Shown here in pieces: positions 1-10,064 of a stretch of DNA of 64,000 nucleotides. Below the pieces are notes generated by a model that was not told the DNA's origin, made no database searches, and saw nothing but the letters and a program-made list of their open reading frames with translations. Origin of the DNA: Paenibacillus xylanilyticus. Its GTDB lineage: Bacteria; Bacillota; Bacilli; Paenibacillales; Paenibacillaceae. Both the position numbers and the translations under genes were made by a program. Numbering within the stretch: position 1 is the first letter of the stretch; the number at the start of each line of letters is the position of its first letter. The DNA is taken from assembly GCF_009664365.1 (NCBI RefSeq), contig NZ_CP044310.1, positions 2,925,001 to 2,989,000 on the forward strand, given 5' to 3'.

Positions 1-614
1 CCGTTCCCGACGTGGAACGAGGGCAGTTTGCCGAACTCAAGCCCTACTACTGGCAAACCGATACGGCCGTCGCCAAAAACTCCTGGTGCTACACGGAAAA
101 TAACAACTACAAATCAGCGAATGAAATCATCAGGGATCTGGTCGACATTGTGAGCAAAAACGGCAATCTGCTTCTCAATGTTGGACCCAAAGCGGATGGC
201 AGCATACCGGAGGAGGACCGGGATATTTTGTTAGCCATAGGGGAGTGGCTCGGCGTGAATGGAGAGGCCATCTATGATACTTCCTTCTGGCGTACTTACG
301 GCGAAGGTCCTACAGAAGTGAAGGAAGGCCAATTCACAGACGGAGATACTAAGATGTTTACCAGTGAAGATATTCGTTTTACAGTAAAAGACAGCAGTCT
401 CTACGCCACGGTTCTTGTCTATCCGGACAACGGAGAGGTTCGTATTCGATCCTTGAAAGAGAATTCACATCACTTCCAAGGGATAATCAAAAATATTGAG
501 ATTTTGGGATTTGATGAACGCCCGCAATGGGGAAGAACAGCAGATGCGCTGACGATCACAACAACTGATGTGAAGAGCGACTCGCCGGTTGTATTCAAGA
601 TTGAAATGGACTAA
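1..614 (+). CDS. alpha-L-fucosidase (GH29), C-terminal part, cut by left edge
   Basis: The reading frame is open from base 3, so the gene starts outside the window; 203 residues are visible. The visible part matches the end of GH29 alpha-L-fucosidases, which remove terminal alpha-L-fucose from glycans by a retaining mechanism. Typical motifs are SANEIIRDLVDIVSKNGNLLLNVGPKADG (split here as the SANEIIRDL helix and the NGNLLLNVGP strand) and GEWLGVNGEAIYDT, which close the catalytic barrel, followed by a small beta-sandwich of about 100 residues. The nucleophile and acid/base region lies upstream and cannot be checked. A GTG at base 12 is an internal codon and not a credible start. A hairpin terminator follows directly. 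Confidence 0.88.
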   Translation, partial: VPDVERGQFAELKPYYWQTDTAVAKNSWCYTENNNYKSANEIIRDLVDIVSKNGNLLLNVGPKADGSIPEEDRDILLAIGEWLGVNGEAIYDTSFWRTYGEGPTEVKEGQFTDGDTKMFTSEDIRFTVKDSSLYATVLVYPDNGEVRIRSLKENSHHFQGIIKNIEILGFDERPQWGRTADALTITTTDVKSDSPVVFKIEMD

Positions 615-624
615 GCAAAGGATG

Positions 625-651
625 GAGCCGGCAGCATTGTCGGTTCTTTTT
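625..651 (+). terminator. rho-independent terminator of the fucosidase gene
   Basis: GAGCCGGC and GTCGGTTC pair (8 bp, two G-U pairs) around a 6-nt loop, followed by five T. It starts 11 bp after the stop codon. Confidence 0.8.
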
Positions 652-853
652 GTTATTCCAATCGTTGTGTCGAGAGTGTGCTATGCATTTCAGCTGTCTC
701 TTACACAGCAAGTCTTAGTCATAAAGGCATGATTTGAATCTATGATGGTACCAATGGTGCGCAATTGTGAAAAAACGATACCAAGTTAAGAGAGACAACA
801 GACATATAAAAGCATTAAAAAGTCTTATTTTCTATATTTTTCTAGAAAAGTGC

Positions 854-882
854 TTGTACATATCAAATGGTGGCGATATACT
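854..882 (+). promoter_or_regulatory. candidate sigma-A promoter for the S8 protease gene
   Basis: TTGTAC and TATACT are separated by 17 bp. If used, the protease mRNA has a leader of about 390 nt. The 615-1278 gap holds no convincing gene; besides this and the terminator I see only a short inverted repeat AATGAA-cgt-TTCATT at 966-980. Confidence 0.45.
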
Positions 883-1278
883 ATTCCATAAAAATCCAGT
901 TAAATTGCAATTTGGTTATTACATGTAATTTTAAAGAGATTCCCACATTACTCGCACAAATCGCAAATGAACGTTTCATTCACTCCCTGGCAAGCTTTCT
1001 GCTAACGCACGTGATTACCCTCCTATATGAATGCTTATCAACATTCACTCTCATGTTTGGGCCTATCATTCTTCCATTTCTAAACTTCCAAGACTTACAA
1101 TCTGCTGCTACCGTTTCATATCGCCTGTGTAACCAGACCTTTAAAGGAGGTGAGGCTCTATGTAATGATTCGGGCGTCTATTGGTGTCCGCAAAAGGCCG
1201 TAATTCCATTTTGATTTAAATTGAGAAGGGCTTAAGCATCAGAATAATCCAAAAACCGGGTAAAAGGAGTGGAAAAGT

Positions 1279-4200
1279 TTGATTAAGAGTAATCGGTTAC
1301 GCAAGCCCATCTCCATGGGCCTCTCGCTTCTCCTTGCATTTTCGATTGTACATCCGGTTTCAGCTGAAAACTCCACATCACAAAAAATCGACATGAAATC
1401 AAGCCAGGCCAAGGTTTCGACATCCAAAGTCAACGCGAAATTGACCAAACAGTTTGAGGATAGCGACTATGTCACCTATCTCGTGAAAATGAAGGAGCAG
1501 GTGGATACGTCAGCGGTCTCGAAACAGGCCATGGAAAAGGCGACGATCGAGAAACAGACGGCTTCAGCGACCAAGCTGTCCGTACGAAATTCGGTTGTCA
1601 GCACTCTCCGGGAAACGGCTTCGCGGACGCAGTACACGCTTGAAAGCTATCTCGAGAAAGAAATTGACAAAGGCAATGTTAAAGAATATAAAAGCTATTT
1701 TATCGTCAATTCACTCGCCGTAACGAGTACCAAGGAAGTCATGGAACAGATTGCTCTGCTGCCTGAAGTGGAGAAAGTTCTCCCTAACGAAACGCGTTAC
1801 TTGCAAAAAGCTGAGGTGAGCAAAGAAAAGGCAAGTGCAGCTCCGTCTGCAGATCCTGCAAAAACACCGGTCAAGGAAGATGCAGCAACTTCCAAGGACT
1901 CGGCAGCTGCAACAAAGGATAATCTGGCAACAGAAAATGTCGAATGGAATATCGATTATATCAATGCACCCGCAGTTTGGGAGAGAGGGATCGATGGAAC
2001 AGGCATCGTCGTTGCCAACTTGGATAGTGGGGTTGATTACAATCATCCAGCTCTTCGCAGCAAATGGAGAGGATTCGATGCATCTGGTAATATCGTTGAT
2101 CCAGAGCTTAGCTGGTATGATCCACATAGTAACGCTTCCCTGCCTGCGGATGAAGACGGGCATGGTACACATACGATGGGTACGATGGTGGGTTCGGAGG
2201 AAGATGGAAGCAATCAGATCGGTGTGGCTCCAGGTGCCAAATGGATCGGTGTGCGGATATTCAATCCGGAAACCACTGATGCCATCATCCTGGACGGCGG
2301 GCAATGGCTGATCGCACCAGTGGATGCCGAAGGCAACCTGCATCCTGAGCTTGCCCCGGATGTTGTCAACAATTCCTGGGGTGGTGGCGCAGGACTGGAT
2401 GAGTGGTTCCGGCCCATGGTACAAGCCTGGCGGGATGCACAGATTTTCCCTGAGTTTTCGGCTGGTAATGTGAGATTAACGAATCCGGGTGGCCCAGGCT
2501 CAGTTGCGAATCCAGCGAATTATCCGGAAAGCTTCGCCACAGGAGCAACAGATATTAACGGTAACCTGGCCTCATTCTCACTTCAGGGTCCATCTCCATA
2601 TGATGAGATCAAGCCGGAAGTCTCGGCACCAGGAGTCAATATCCGATCTGCTGTTCCTGGCGGGGTGTACGAGGGAGGCTGGGATGGAACATCCATGGCG
2701 GGTCCCCATACGACAGCACTTGCTGCATTACTGCTCCAGGCCAATCATTCCCTGACTGTAGATCAACTGGAACAGATCATTATGGATACAGCAACACCGC
2801 GAACGGACAGTCAATTTCCAACTTCGCCCAACAACGGTTACGGGCATGGCATTATCAATGCCTTGGACGCTGTGGGTTCGGTGCTTGAAGGAATAGGAAC
2901 CGTATCCGGACGAGTGGTAACGGCAGGAGATGATCTGGAAGAGCCGGTCCTCCAGCATACACCTGTGAATTCAGCTTTTACCGGACTCGATATTCCGCTG
3001 ACGGCTCATGTAACGGACAATGTGGGAGTGGTTTCCGTAGATGCCTTTGCCAAAACGACGGGAACAAGCCAGTATGTCTATCTGCCGATGAATCGCATAG
3101 CGGGGGACAGCAAGGATGGTACCTATTCCACTTCCATTCCGGCATTTTTGATCGAGCCTGAAGGCGTGGAATATTATATTCGGGTTAACGATTACGGGAA
3201 CAACGGATTCGACAGCCAGGTGTATAAAGTGGCTGTGTCCAATGGAGTCCAGCCTGGATATGTTCAGGATTTTGAAGAAGATCAGTTGGGCTTCACAACA
3301 GGAGGTACAGGAAGCACATGGGTTTGGGGTGCGCCAACCAGCGGACCTGGCAGTGCAGCCTCCGGCGAGAAGGTCATTGCGACCAATCTGGAAGGTACGT
3401 ACGCAGCTAATAGCAACGCCTATCTGCTCGCTCCACCTATTGATCTAACGGAAAGTCCAGAAGGGGCATTACTCTCGTTCAAACACTGGTTTGATCTGGA
3501 GAGCAATATTGACTTCGGTAAGGTATACATCGCGACAGAAGACAGTGACTATGTATTTGAAGAACTATTAAGCTTTACGGGCACAAGCGGTGATTGGAAA
3601 ACCCAGTATGTGGACCTGCATGAATATGCAGGACAACAGGTGTTCATCCAGTTTAATCTGACCAGTGACAACACTGTACAGAAGGCAGGCTGGTATATCG
3701 ATGACTTCTCTGTACAAGCACCTGATGATATCGCCCCGGGTGCACCTGTAGAACTTAGCGCTACAGCTGACGTTTTGGGTAATGTGGCGTTATCCTGGAA
3801 TGGACCTGACGATGAGGATCTGGAGTCTTATGTCGTGTATCGTTCGACAACTTCGGGTGACGAATACGAGGCGATCGGAAATACAAGAGCGACAACATTT
3901 ACGGATACAGCTACAGTTACGGATACAACGTACTATTACACCGTTGCGGCTCTGGATTATAGCGGCAATGAGAGTGGAAAGTCGAATGAGGTATCCATCT
4001 CGGTTGAGGTGCCGGAAGACATTTACGTCGACCAGTTTGACGGTAGTGACGATAATGGCTGGACTCATTCGGGAACGAAGGATGAATGGGAACGCGGGGT
4101 TCCAGTCAATGGACCAGCAAGTGCCGTTTCTCCGCCAAATGTCTGGGCAACGGATCTGGACAGTACGTATGAGAATGGTTCAAACTATTCACTGGTTTCA

Positions 4201-6495
4201 CCTGTTGTGGATTTGACGGATACCAATGATGCTACCCTGACATTCAACCACTGGTATGAAATTGAGGGCGGATATGATTTTGGCTATGTGGAAGCTTCAT
4301 CTGATGGTGGAAGCACATGGTCAGAGCTGGGCAAGTTCTCACATAATTCGAATGGCAAGCAGTGGACACCGGTATTTTATGACCTGAGTTCGCTGACTGG
4401 AAACGAAGTTCAATTCCGATTCCGCCTGACCTCCGATAGCAGTGTGGTCAAGACCGGTTGGTATATTGATGATTTCCGCATCTTGAGCATTGCTCCAGAG
4501 ACGGTTACACAGGATAGTTCGGTAGTGCTCAGCAGTGACAAGCCAAAACCGGAATATGACAATTCCTGGTATAAGGTTACACGAACCGATAAGGCAGAAT
4601 TCAATCAATCCAAGCAGCAGCAGCCTGAGGCTGAGAAACCGGAAACAGGCTCCGTTAATCCACAAAGCCTGCCTGCAAGTGCAACGGTTACGGTCATTGA
4701 AACCGGGCGTTCGGTAAAAACAGATCCATCCACAGGGAAATACAGCTTCACTCATGTGGCGGGTGATTATACTTTGAAAGCGGAGGCTTATGGTTATTAT
4801 CCGCGTACACAAGCAGTAACCATTACCGACGGTAGTGGTGCAAAAGCCAATTTCAATCTGGAAGCTATACCTCATGGTACGATTGAAGGTATCGTTACCG
4901 ACGAGCGTACAGGCGAACCGGTGGCCGATGCTTCCGTTCTGGTACTGGAAGATGCCCAGGTAGGTGAGGTTCGTACCGGGTCGGACGGTAGTTTCGTACT
5001 GGATGTGCTGGAAGGAAGTTATACCGTCTCCGTCAGAGCTGCAGACTATTACAGCAAAACCGTTACTGTGACGGTACCAGGGAATGGTGCTGCGGATGCA
5101 AGTGTGGCATTGAAGCCGTTTATCGGTTTCCCTGGAGAAATCGCATATGATGACGGTACAGCGGAGAATGCAAGAGCCTTTGTAGCGGCAGATAATGCCT
5201 GGGCGGTCCGGATGACACCTGAGCAAGCAACCGCTCAAGTAACAGGCGCATCGTTCCGATTCTGGAACACAGAGTGGCCTGTGCCTGGTGGGACCGCATT
5301 CCAATATGCTGTCTATGATGCTTCCGGAGCGAATGGAGCACCGGGGCGTTTGCTGGCAGGACCGTTTGAGGGAACTGCACTGCGCAACGATCAGTGGACC
5401 AGCGTTGAATTCCCGGAACCGGTCATCACGAGTGGAGATTTCTATATTGTGTATATACAATCCGCTGCAGGAACAAGTGCACCGGGACTGGCTACCGACG
5501 AGAACGTAACCAATGCCGGACGAAGCTGGCAGCGCGTAAGCGGCGTATGGGACACAGCACCGGCAGAAGAAGGTAACTATATGATTCGGGCGGTGGTGAG
5601 ATATCCGGTAAACGCACCCGTACTTACGGCACCAAGCAATACGTATTCCAATAAAACGACATTCACCGTATCAGGTACTTCTCCGGCGAATGGAGCTCAG
5701 ATCAAAATCTACAATGGCAAAGATGTAGCGGGAACAACAACGGTAACCAACGGAACGTTCAAGTTTGACGCCAAACTTCGTTCAGGAGTCAATGCCTTTA
5801 CTGCAGAGGCAATAATTGATGGTAAAGTAACGGATCGCTCACTTCCTGTTGTTATTATCCAGGATCTGACGCCTCCGCAATTGACTATTCTTACGCCTGA
5901 GGAAGGAAGTCGAACCAACGCTGAAGTGGTGCATGTTACAGGCAGCGCAGTGGATCAATTCCTCAACAAGGTTACCGTAAACGGCGAGACAGTCAAATTG
6001 GAGAAAGACCGAAGCTTCAGTCATCGTATTCTCGTCAATGAAGGCGAAAACACGATTACGGTCATTGCGACGGACGTCGCGGGCAATAAAACAACGGTAA
6101 CCCGTAAAGTCTACGTGGAAACAACGCTGCCTGAGTTGACCAATATTGCACCTGCCGAAGATGTGCGAATTGCATCCGGAGAAACCGTAACAGTTTCCTT
6201 CGACAGTGCTCCAGGACTGCAGGCTTCATTCCGAATCCAGCTGCCGCTGAATCTGAATGCGGAAGGCGGATCGGAGATTCCACTGGTGGAGACAGAGCCC
6301 GGTCATTATACGGGAACATATACTACACCTTCCTCGTTAGTCCTTGAGGGTGGAGTCATTGTTATTCGCGTTCAGGATGCAGCGGGCAACAAAATCGAGA
6401 CCGAAGCACCAGGTCGGTTATACGTAACTGCCGGGGAAGAGAACACCCCTGAACCGGAACCGGAAGTAACTGCCGAAGAGAATTTGCTTCCTTAA
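1279..6495 (+). CDS. secreted multidomain S8 serine protease (subtilase, bacillopeptidase F-like)
   Basis: 1738-residue exported subtilisin-family endopeptidase. TTG start follows AAAGGAGTGG. Signal peptide to about residue 29 (HPVSA|EN), an I9-like propeptide (about 60-175), then the S8 domain (about 220-540) with Asp249 (VVANLDSGVD), His295 (DGHGTH), oxyanion Asn397 (FSAGN) and Ser472 (GTSMAGPH), so the catalytic set is complete. C-terminal parts, by sequence pattern: MAM-like domain (about 659-815), fibronectin III (about 815-910), second MAM-like domain (about 914-1070), two carboxypeptidase-regulatory-like beta modules (about 1130-1280), a jelly-roll-like part (1285-1440), then Ig-like repeats and an acidic Pro/Glu tail. 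No LPXTG or SLH anchor is seen, so it is probably released. It stands alone between two terminators. Domain borders are estimates. Confidence 0.93.
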   Translation: MIKSNRLRKPISMGLSLLLAFSIVHPVSAENSTSQKIDMKSSQAKVSTSKVNAKLTKQFEDSDYVTYLVKMKEQVDTSAVSKQAMEKATIEKQTASATKLSVRNSVVSTLRETASRTQYTLESYLEKEIDKGNVKEYKSYFIVNSLAVTSTKEVMEQIALLPEVEKVLPNETRYLQKAEVSKEKASAAPSADPAKTPVKEDAATSKDSAAATKDNLATENVEWNIDYINAPAVWERGIDGTGIVVANLDSGVDYNHPALRSKWRGFDASGNIVDPELSWYDPHSNASLPADEDGHGTHTMGTMVGSEEDGSNQIGVAPGAKWIGVRIFNPETTDAIILDGGQWLIAPVDAEGNLHPELAPDVVNNSWGGGAGLDEWFRPMVQAWRDAQIFPEFSAGNVRLTNPGGPGSVANPANYPESFATGATDINGNLASFSLQGPSPYDEIKPEVSAPGVNIRSAVPGGVYEGGWDGTSMAGPHTTALAALLLQANHSLTVDQLEQIIMDTATPRTDSQFPTSPNNGYGHGIINALDAVGSVLEGIGTVSGRVVTAGDDLEEPVLQHTPVNSAFTGLDIPLTAHVTDNVGVVSVDAFAKTTGTSQYVYLPMNRIAGDSKDGTYSTSIPAFLIEPEGVEYYIRVNDYGNNGFDSQVYKVAVSNGVQPGYVQDFEEDQLGFTTGGTGSTWVWGAPTSGPGSAASGEKVIATNLEGTYAANSNAYLLAPPIDLTESPEGALLSFKHWFDLESNIDFGKVYIATEDSDYVFEELLSFTGTSGDWKTQYVDLHEYAGQQVFIQFNLTSDNTVQKAGWYIDDFSVQAPDDIAPGAPVELSATADVLGNVALSWNGPDDEDLESYVVYRSTTSGDEYEAIGNTRATTFTDTATVTDTTYYYTVAALDYSGNESGKSNEVSISVEVPEDIYVDQFDGSDDNGWTHSGTKDEWERGVPVNGPASAVSPPNVWATDLDSTYENGSNYSLVSPVVDLTDTNDATLTFNHWYEIEGGYDFGYVEASSDGGSTWSELGKFSHNSNGKQWTPVFYDLSSLTGNEVQFRFRLTSDSSVVKTGWYIDDFRILSIAPETVTQDSSVVLSSDKPKPEYDNSWYKVTRTDKAEFNQSKQQQPEAEKPETGSVNPQSLPASATVTVIETGRSVKTDPSTGKYSFTHVAGDYTLKAEAYGYYPRTQAVTITDGSGAKANFNLEAIPHGTIEGIVTDERTGEPVADASVLVLEDAQVGEVRTGSDGSFVLDVLEGSYTVSVRAADYYSKTVTVTVPGNGAADASVALKPFIGFPGEIAYDDGTAENARAFVAADNAWAVRMTPEQATAQVTGASFRFWNTEWPVPGGTAFQYAVYDASGANGAPGRLLAGPFEGTALRNDQWTSVEFPEPVITSGDFYIVYIQSAAGTSAPGLATDENVTNAGRSWQRVSGVWDTAPAEEGNYMIRAVVRYPVNAPVLTAPSNTYSNKTTFTVSGTSPANGAQIKIYNGKDVAGTTTVTNGTFKFDAKLRSGVNAFTAEAIIDGKVTDRSLPVVIIQDLTPPQLTILTPEEGSRTNAEVVHVTGSAVDQFLNKVTVNGETVKLEKDRSFSHRILVNEGENTITVIATDVAGNKTTVTRKVYVETTLPELTNIAPAEDVRIASGETVTVSFDSAPGLQASFRIQLPLNLNAEGGSEIPLVETEPGHYTGTYTTPSSLVLEGGVIVIRVQDAAGNKIETEAPGRLYVTAGEENTPEPEPEVTAEENLLP

Positions 6496-6537
6496 ATCGA
6501 GAATGTCCATGAAATAGAATCCATTCAATGAAGCAAG

Positions 6538-6578
6538 ACCAGGGCCATGCGTTAGCATGAGCCCTGGTTCTTTTTTTT
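6538..6578 (+). terminator. strong terminator of the S8 protease gene
   Basis: ACCAGGGC / GCCCTGGT outer stem plus an inner CATGC-gtta-GCATG stem, followed by a run of eight T. Confidence 0.92.
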
Positions 6579-6797
6579 GCATTTTCATGATTAGCCATTC
6601 AACCTCAATGGAAAGCCTTTTAACCGCAAAATCATGGAGAAGACAGCTTCTTGGTTTGTTGAACTCAGAACGTCGACTCTGAATGGGATGTCGTAATTTT
6701 ATATATTTGTTGTCGTCTGATTCTATTAAAATTAAATGAAGTCTGTGATAACTTATATTTAAATGTCAGGATATTATATACTAGGAGGTAAGACATC

Positions 6798-7802
6798 GTG
6801 ACCATTCGAATTGGTAAAATAAGCTTGTGGCATGTGCATGCATGGGATTATATCAAGCAAGTCCAGGAACATGAGGACACTGAAATTGCAGCCGTATGGG
6901 ATGACAATGTTCAGCGGGGGCAGGAAGCTGCCGAACGACTGAATGTACCCTACTTTTCATCTCTTGAAGAGATGCTGGCACAGAAGGACATTGACGCCTT
7001 GATCGTGGATGCACCTACTCGTGACCACCAAGACGTCATCACCGCTGCTGCAAGAGCAGGTAAACATATTTTTACGGAAAAAGTTATTGCTTCAACGGTC
7101 AAAGAGGTGAATGCCATCCTGGCTGAAGTCCGTGAGCAGGGAGTCAAGATGACCGTATCCTTACCTCGCTTGAATGACGGGTATACGCTAACCATTCAGG
7201 ATGTGCTCCAGCAAGGTTTATTGGGGAAAGTGACTTATGTCCGGGTTCGCCTGTCTCATAACGGAGCGATTGCAGACTGGCTGCCGCAGCATTTTTATAA
7301 CTTGGAGGAATGTCAGGGAGGTGCTATGATTGACCTGGGGTGCCATCCGATGTATTTAACCAGACTCTTTTTGGGTCAGGAAGTGACAGCTGTGAGTGCC
7401 AATTTCGGCTATGTCACAGGCAAAGAGGTAGAAGATAATGCAGTTGCAACCCTGTTTACGGATTCTGGAGCGATCGGTGTGGTTGAGGCCGGTTTCGTGA
7501 ACAGTCACTCTCCATTTACCATTGAAGTTCATGGAACGGAAGGCACCTTGTTGTATGGTACACCTGACGACAGGCTGCTGATCCGGACCAATACGGGTAC
7601 AGAGGCGGTTAAAGAGTGGACTGAGCTTCCGTTGCTGGAGAAAAGAGAAAGCGCATTCAGTCAGTGGGTTTCCCATATTCAGAATGATTCCTTGGCTGCA
7701 GAGAATCTGCAGATTGCCGCCGAGCTGACACGCCTGATGGAAGCTGCCAATACCTCTTCCAAGGAAGGACGCAGGATCTCCCTCAGTGATTTGCAAGGCT
7801 AG
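6798..7802 (+). CDS. Gfo/Idh/MocA family oxidoreductase
   Basis: 334 residues, GTG start behind AGGAGGT. Predicted NAD(P)-dependent dehydrogenase of the Gfo/Idh/MocA family, which oxidises or reduces sugars, inositols and their derivatives in the cytosol. The N-terminal Rossmann strand is unusual: KISLWHVHAWDY replaces the usual GxGxxG-type loop. The catalytic lysine region reads FTEKVIAST instead of EKP, and the GGAMIDLGCHPMYLTRLF helix of the C-terminal domain is present (HPM in place of the usual H-x-x-D). The gene opens a three-gene set with an AraC regulator and a second family member, so these probably act on one substrate. Substrate unknown. Confidence 0.82.
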   Translation: MTIRIGKISLWHVHAWDYIKQVQEHEDTEIAAVWDDNVQRGQEAAERLNVPYFSSLEEMLAQKDIDALIVDAPTRDHQDVITAAARAGKHIFTEKVIASTVKEVNAILAEVREQGVKMTVSLPRLNDGYTLTIQDVLQQGLLGKVTYVRVRLSHNGAIADWLPQHFYNLEECQGGAMIDLGCHPMYLTRLFLGQEVTAVSANFGYVTGKEVEDNAVATLFTDSGAIGVVEAGFVNSHSPFTIEVHGTEGTLLYGTPDDRLLIRTNTGTEAVKEWTELPLLEKRESAFSQWVSHIQNDSLAAENLQIAAELTRLMEAANTSSKEGRRISLSDLQG

Positions 7803-7823
7803 GCGGGTTGGGGAGGTACGATA

Positions 7824-8768
7824 TTGAACCGATATCCTTTTGAAAAAATGCTTGAACGACAGGATCTCCTCGAGCGTTTGGACATCACCATTGCTTGGGG
7901 ACATTACGAAATACGGGTTTTACGATTTCACTTGACGTCGTTTCCGGCAGGACGAATCGTTGATTTTCATAACCATGCGGAATTTGAATTTCATTTTATA
8001 CCGCGGGGCAAGGGGAAAGTTATTCTGGGAGACCAGATGCATTCCTTGTCCGAAGGCATGCTTTATTTGACCGGGCCTGGCGTCGTTCACTATCAGGAGG
8101 CCGATGCCGAAGAGGACATGGATGAACTATGTCTCCATGTAGATATTGTTGAGCAGCCCAGAGAGGATGTCGATCCGTGGGAAGCTGCAGAATCCGAGGA
8201 AACGATCGCCAAGCTCAAAGCGCTGCCCCTCGTTCCGGTGCATGATTATCACCGGGCCATGAACTGTTTTTTGGAAGCGTATGAAGCATGTGATCGTAAA
8301 CTGATCGGGTATTATACATCCATTAAACAACTTGTGATCAGCATTCTGCTGAGAACCGTTCGTGCACATGATAACGGCGAAATCCGGGTTGAAGCACCGG
8401 AGCGGGATATGTCCATGTACAGGTATGAATACGCTGTCCAGTATATGGAGGCCAACTATTCCAATGCCGTAACACTGGAGAATGTGGCAGAGAAGCTACA
8501 TATCAGCACCAGACAACTGCAGCGGATATTTTATCAGGTGCAGCCAGGCATGCCGTTCAGCCGTGTGCTGGAGGATATTCGCCTTGGCGCGGTGTGCCGC
8601 AATCTGGAGGAAAGCAATGGATCAATTGAACAAATTGCGCTTGTCTCCGGTTTTACCAATGCCAACTATTTGCATGCCGTCTTCCGCAAGCGCCTGGGCA
8701 TGACCCCGTCTGCTTTTCGGAAGATGAAACAAACCAAATCAAAAGTGAGGGTGAATGGATATGAGTAA
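7824..8768 (+). CDS. AraC family transcriptional regulator with cupin sensor domain
   Basis: 314 residues, TTG start after GGGGAGG. The N-terminus (about 30-120) is a cupin-like ligand-binding fold (VDFHNHAEFEFHFIPRGKG is the characteristic strand). The last 100 residues hold two helix-turn-helix motifs (VTLENVAEKLHISTRQLQRIF and IEQIALVSGFTNANYLHAVF), ending with the AraC signature GMTPSAFRKM. It is encoded between two Gfo/Idh/MocA dehydrogenases and overlaps the second, so it probably activates this set in response to a sugar or polyol. Ligand unknown. Confidence 0.9.
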   Translation: MNRYPFEKMLERQDLLERLDITIAWGHYEIRVLRFHLTSFPAGRIVDFHNHAEFEFHFIPRGKGKVILGDQMHSLSEGMLYLTGPGVVHYQEADAEEDMDELCLHVDIVEQPREDVDPWEAAESEETIAKLKALPLVPVHDYHRAMNCFLEAYEACDRKLIGYYTSIKQLVISILLRTVRAHDNGEIRVEAPERDMSMYRYEYAVQYMEANYSNAVTLENVAEKLHISTRQLQRIFYQVQPGMPFSRVLEDIRLGAVCRNLEESNGSIEQIALVSGFTNANYLHAVFRKRLGMTPSAFRKMKQTKSKVRVNGYE

Positions 8769-9852
8769 AGTGTATCGAATTGGAATTGTTGGATGTGGCG
8801 GGATTGCGAATGGCAAGCATCTGCCAAGTTTGAGCAAGCTCGATAATGTTGAACTGGTTGCATTCTGTGATATTGTTCCTGAACGGGCTGAGGAAGCCAA
8901 AGAGAAATATGGCAGTGCAGAAGCCAAGGTATACACGGATTATCAGGAGCTGCTGAAGGATGAAACGATTGATATCGTTCATGTCCTCACACCTAATATT
9001 TCTCATGCTGAAATCTCCATTGCTGCTCTTGAAGCGGGCAAACACGTCATGTGTGAAAAACCGATGGCGAAGACATCCGCCGAAGCACAGAGCATGCTTG
9101 AAGCAGCTGAACGCACAGGCAAAAAGCTGACCATTGGATACAATAACCGCTTCAGAGAAGACAGCTTGTACCTGAAGCAGATGTGCCAAGCAGGCGAGCT
9201 GGGATCGATCTATTTTGCCAAGGCACATGCGATTCGCAGAAGAGCCGTACCGACGTGGGGTGTTTTCCTCGATGAAGAAAAACAAGGCGGCGGACCACTG
9301 ATCGATATCGGTACACACGCACTGGACCTGACACTCTGGATGATGGACAATTACAAACCGAAAGTGGTTCTGGGCACGACGTATCATGAGCTCTCCCAAA
9401 AGGAAAACGCTGCGAATGCATGGGGTCCGTGGGATCCGAAGAAATTCTCGGTTGAGGATTCGGCCTTCGGCATGATCGTGATGGAAAATGGGGCGACCAT
9501 TATGCTGGAATCCAGCTGGGCGCTGAATTCGCTGGATGTGGATGAAGCAAAATGCAGTCTTAGCGGAACGGAAGCCGGAGCGGACATGAAGAATGGCCTG
9601 CGCATTAACGGCGAGAAATTCAGCCGTCTGTATACGAATGAGATCTCGCTAAGTGCAGACGGCGTAGCGTTCTACGACGGGAAGTCGGAAAGTGCGCCGG
9701 ATGTTGAGATGAGAAAATGGATTGAAGCGATCGATAAGGATCAAGAGCCTGTAGTTACACCTAAACAAGCTCTGGTTGTATCGCAAATTCTCGAAGCACT
9801 CTATGAATCTGCCCGCACGGGAAAAGCGGTGTACTTGAACGAGCAAAACTAA
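8761..9852 (+). CDS. Gfo/Idh/MocA family oxidoreductase
   Basis: 363 residues from ATG 8761; GTGAGGG lies 9 bp upstream, while an in-frame ATG at 8755 would be only 3 bp from it. The gene overlaps the end of the AraC gene by 8 bp. Unlike the first oxidoreductase of this set it is canonical: IGIVGCGGIANGKHL nucleotide-binding loop, CEKPMAKT with the catalytic-site lysine, and GGGPLIDIGTHALDLTLW in the substrate domain. Likely NAD(P)-dependent sugar or inositol dehydrogenase. Translational overlap with the regulator suggests coupled expression. Exact substrate cannot be read from sequence. Confidence 0.88.
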   Translation: MSKVYRIGIVGCGGIANGKHLPSLSKLDNVELVAFCDIVPERAEEAKEKYGSAEAKVYTDYQELLKDETIDIVHVLTPNISHAEISIAALEAGKHVMCEKPMAKTSAEAQSMLEAAERTGKKLTIGYNNRFREDSLYLKQMCQAGELGSIYFAKAHAIRRRAVPTWGVFLDEEKQGGGPLIDIGTHALDLTLWMMDNYKPKVVLGTTYHELSQKENAANAWGPWDPKKFSVEDSAFGMIVMENGATIMLESSWALNSLDVDEAKCSLSGTEAGADMKNGLRINGEKFSRLYTNEISLSADGVAFYDGKSESAPDVEMRKWIEAIDKDQEPVVTPKQALVVSQILEALYESARTGKAVYLNEQN

Positions 9853-9884
9853 TTGTTTCGAAGCACCACAAATTAAACAAAGGG

Positions 9885-9918
9885 AAGACGCTGCTGTCAA
9901 TCGGTAGCGTCTTTTTCG
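9885..9918 (+). terminator. terminator closing the oxidoreductase set
   Basis: AAGACGCT and AGCGTCTT form an 8-bp stem followed by T-rich sequence. Confidence 0.85.
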
Positions 9919-9979
9919 TTATTAGCTTAGGGATTTTCGTCGGATTTAAAAAAATATATGTGATATTTTGAAAAAAACA

Positions 9980-10008
9980 TTGCATATCTGTTTAGTCGGA
10001 ATTATATT
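9980..10008 (+). promoter_or_regulatory. sigma-A promoter of the GntR/peptide-transport operon
   Basis: TTGCAT and TATATT with a 17-bp spacer, about 57 bp before the GntR start codon. The GntR-type repressor probably acts on the following leader, but I could not define a symmetric operator. Confidence 0.6.
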
Positions 10009-10064
10009 ATGAGTATGAGTTTAATGGTATAAGGTTTAGACATTATATCGATCGGAGTGTTGAT

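Noticed and set aside
867-1214. 115-codon frame in the gap before the S8 protease
   Set aside because: No ribosome binding site, odd composition, no family resemblance; it lies in the likely protease leader.
1711-2424. 237-codon antisense frame within the S8 protease catalytic region
   Set aside because: Shadow of the coding strand; composition unlike a protein.
4339-5460. 373-codon antisense frame within the S8 protease gene
   Set aside because: Cys/Arg/Ile-rich mirror of the protease codons, no binding site or recognisable domain.
8653-9399. 248-codon minus-strand frame over the AraC/oxidoreductase junction
   Set aside because: Fully covered by two well-supported plus-strand genes; no binding site.
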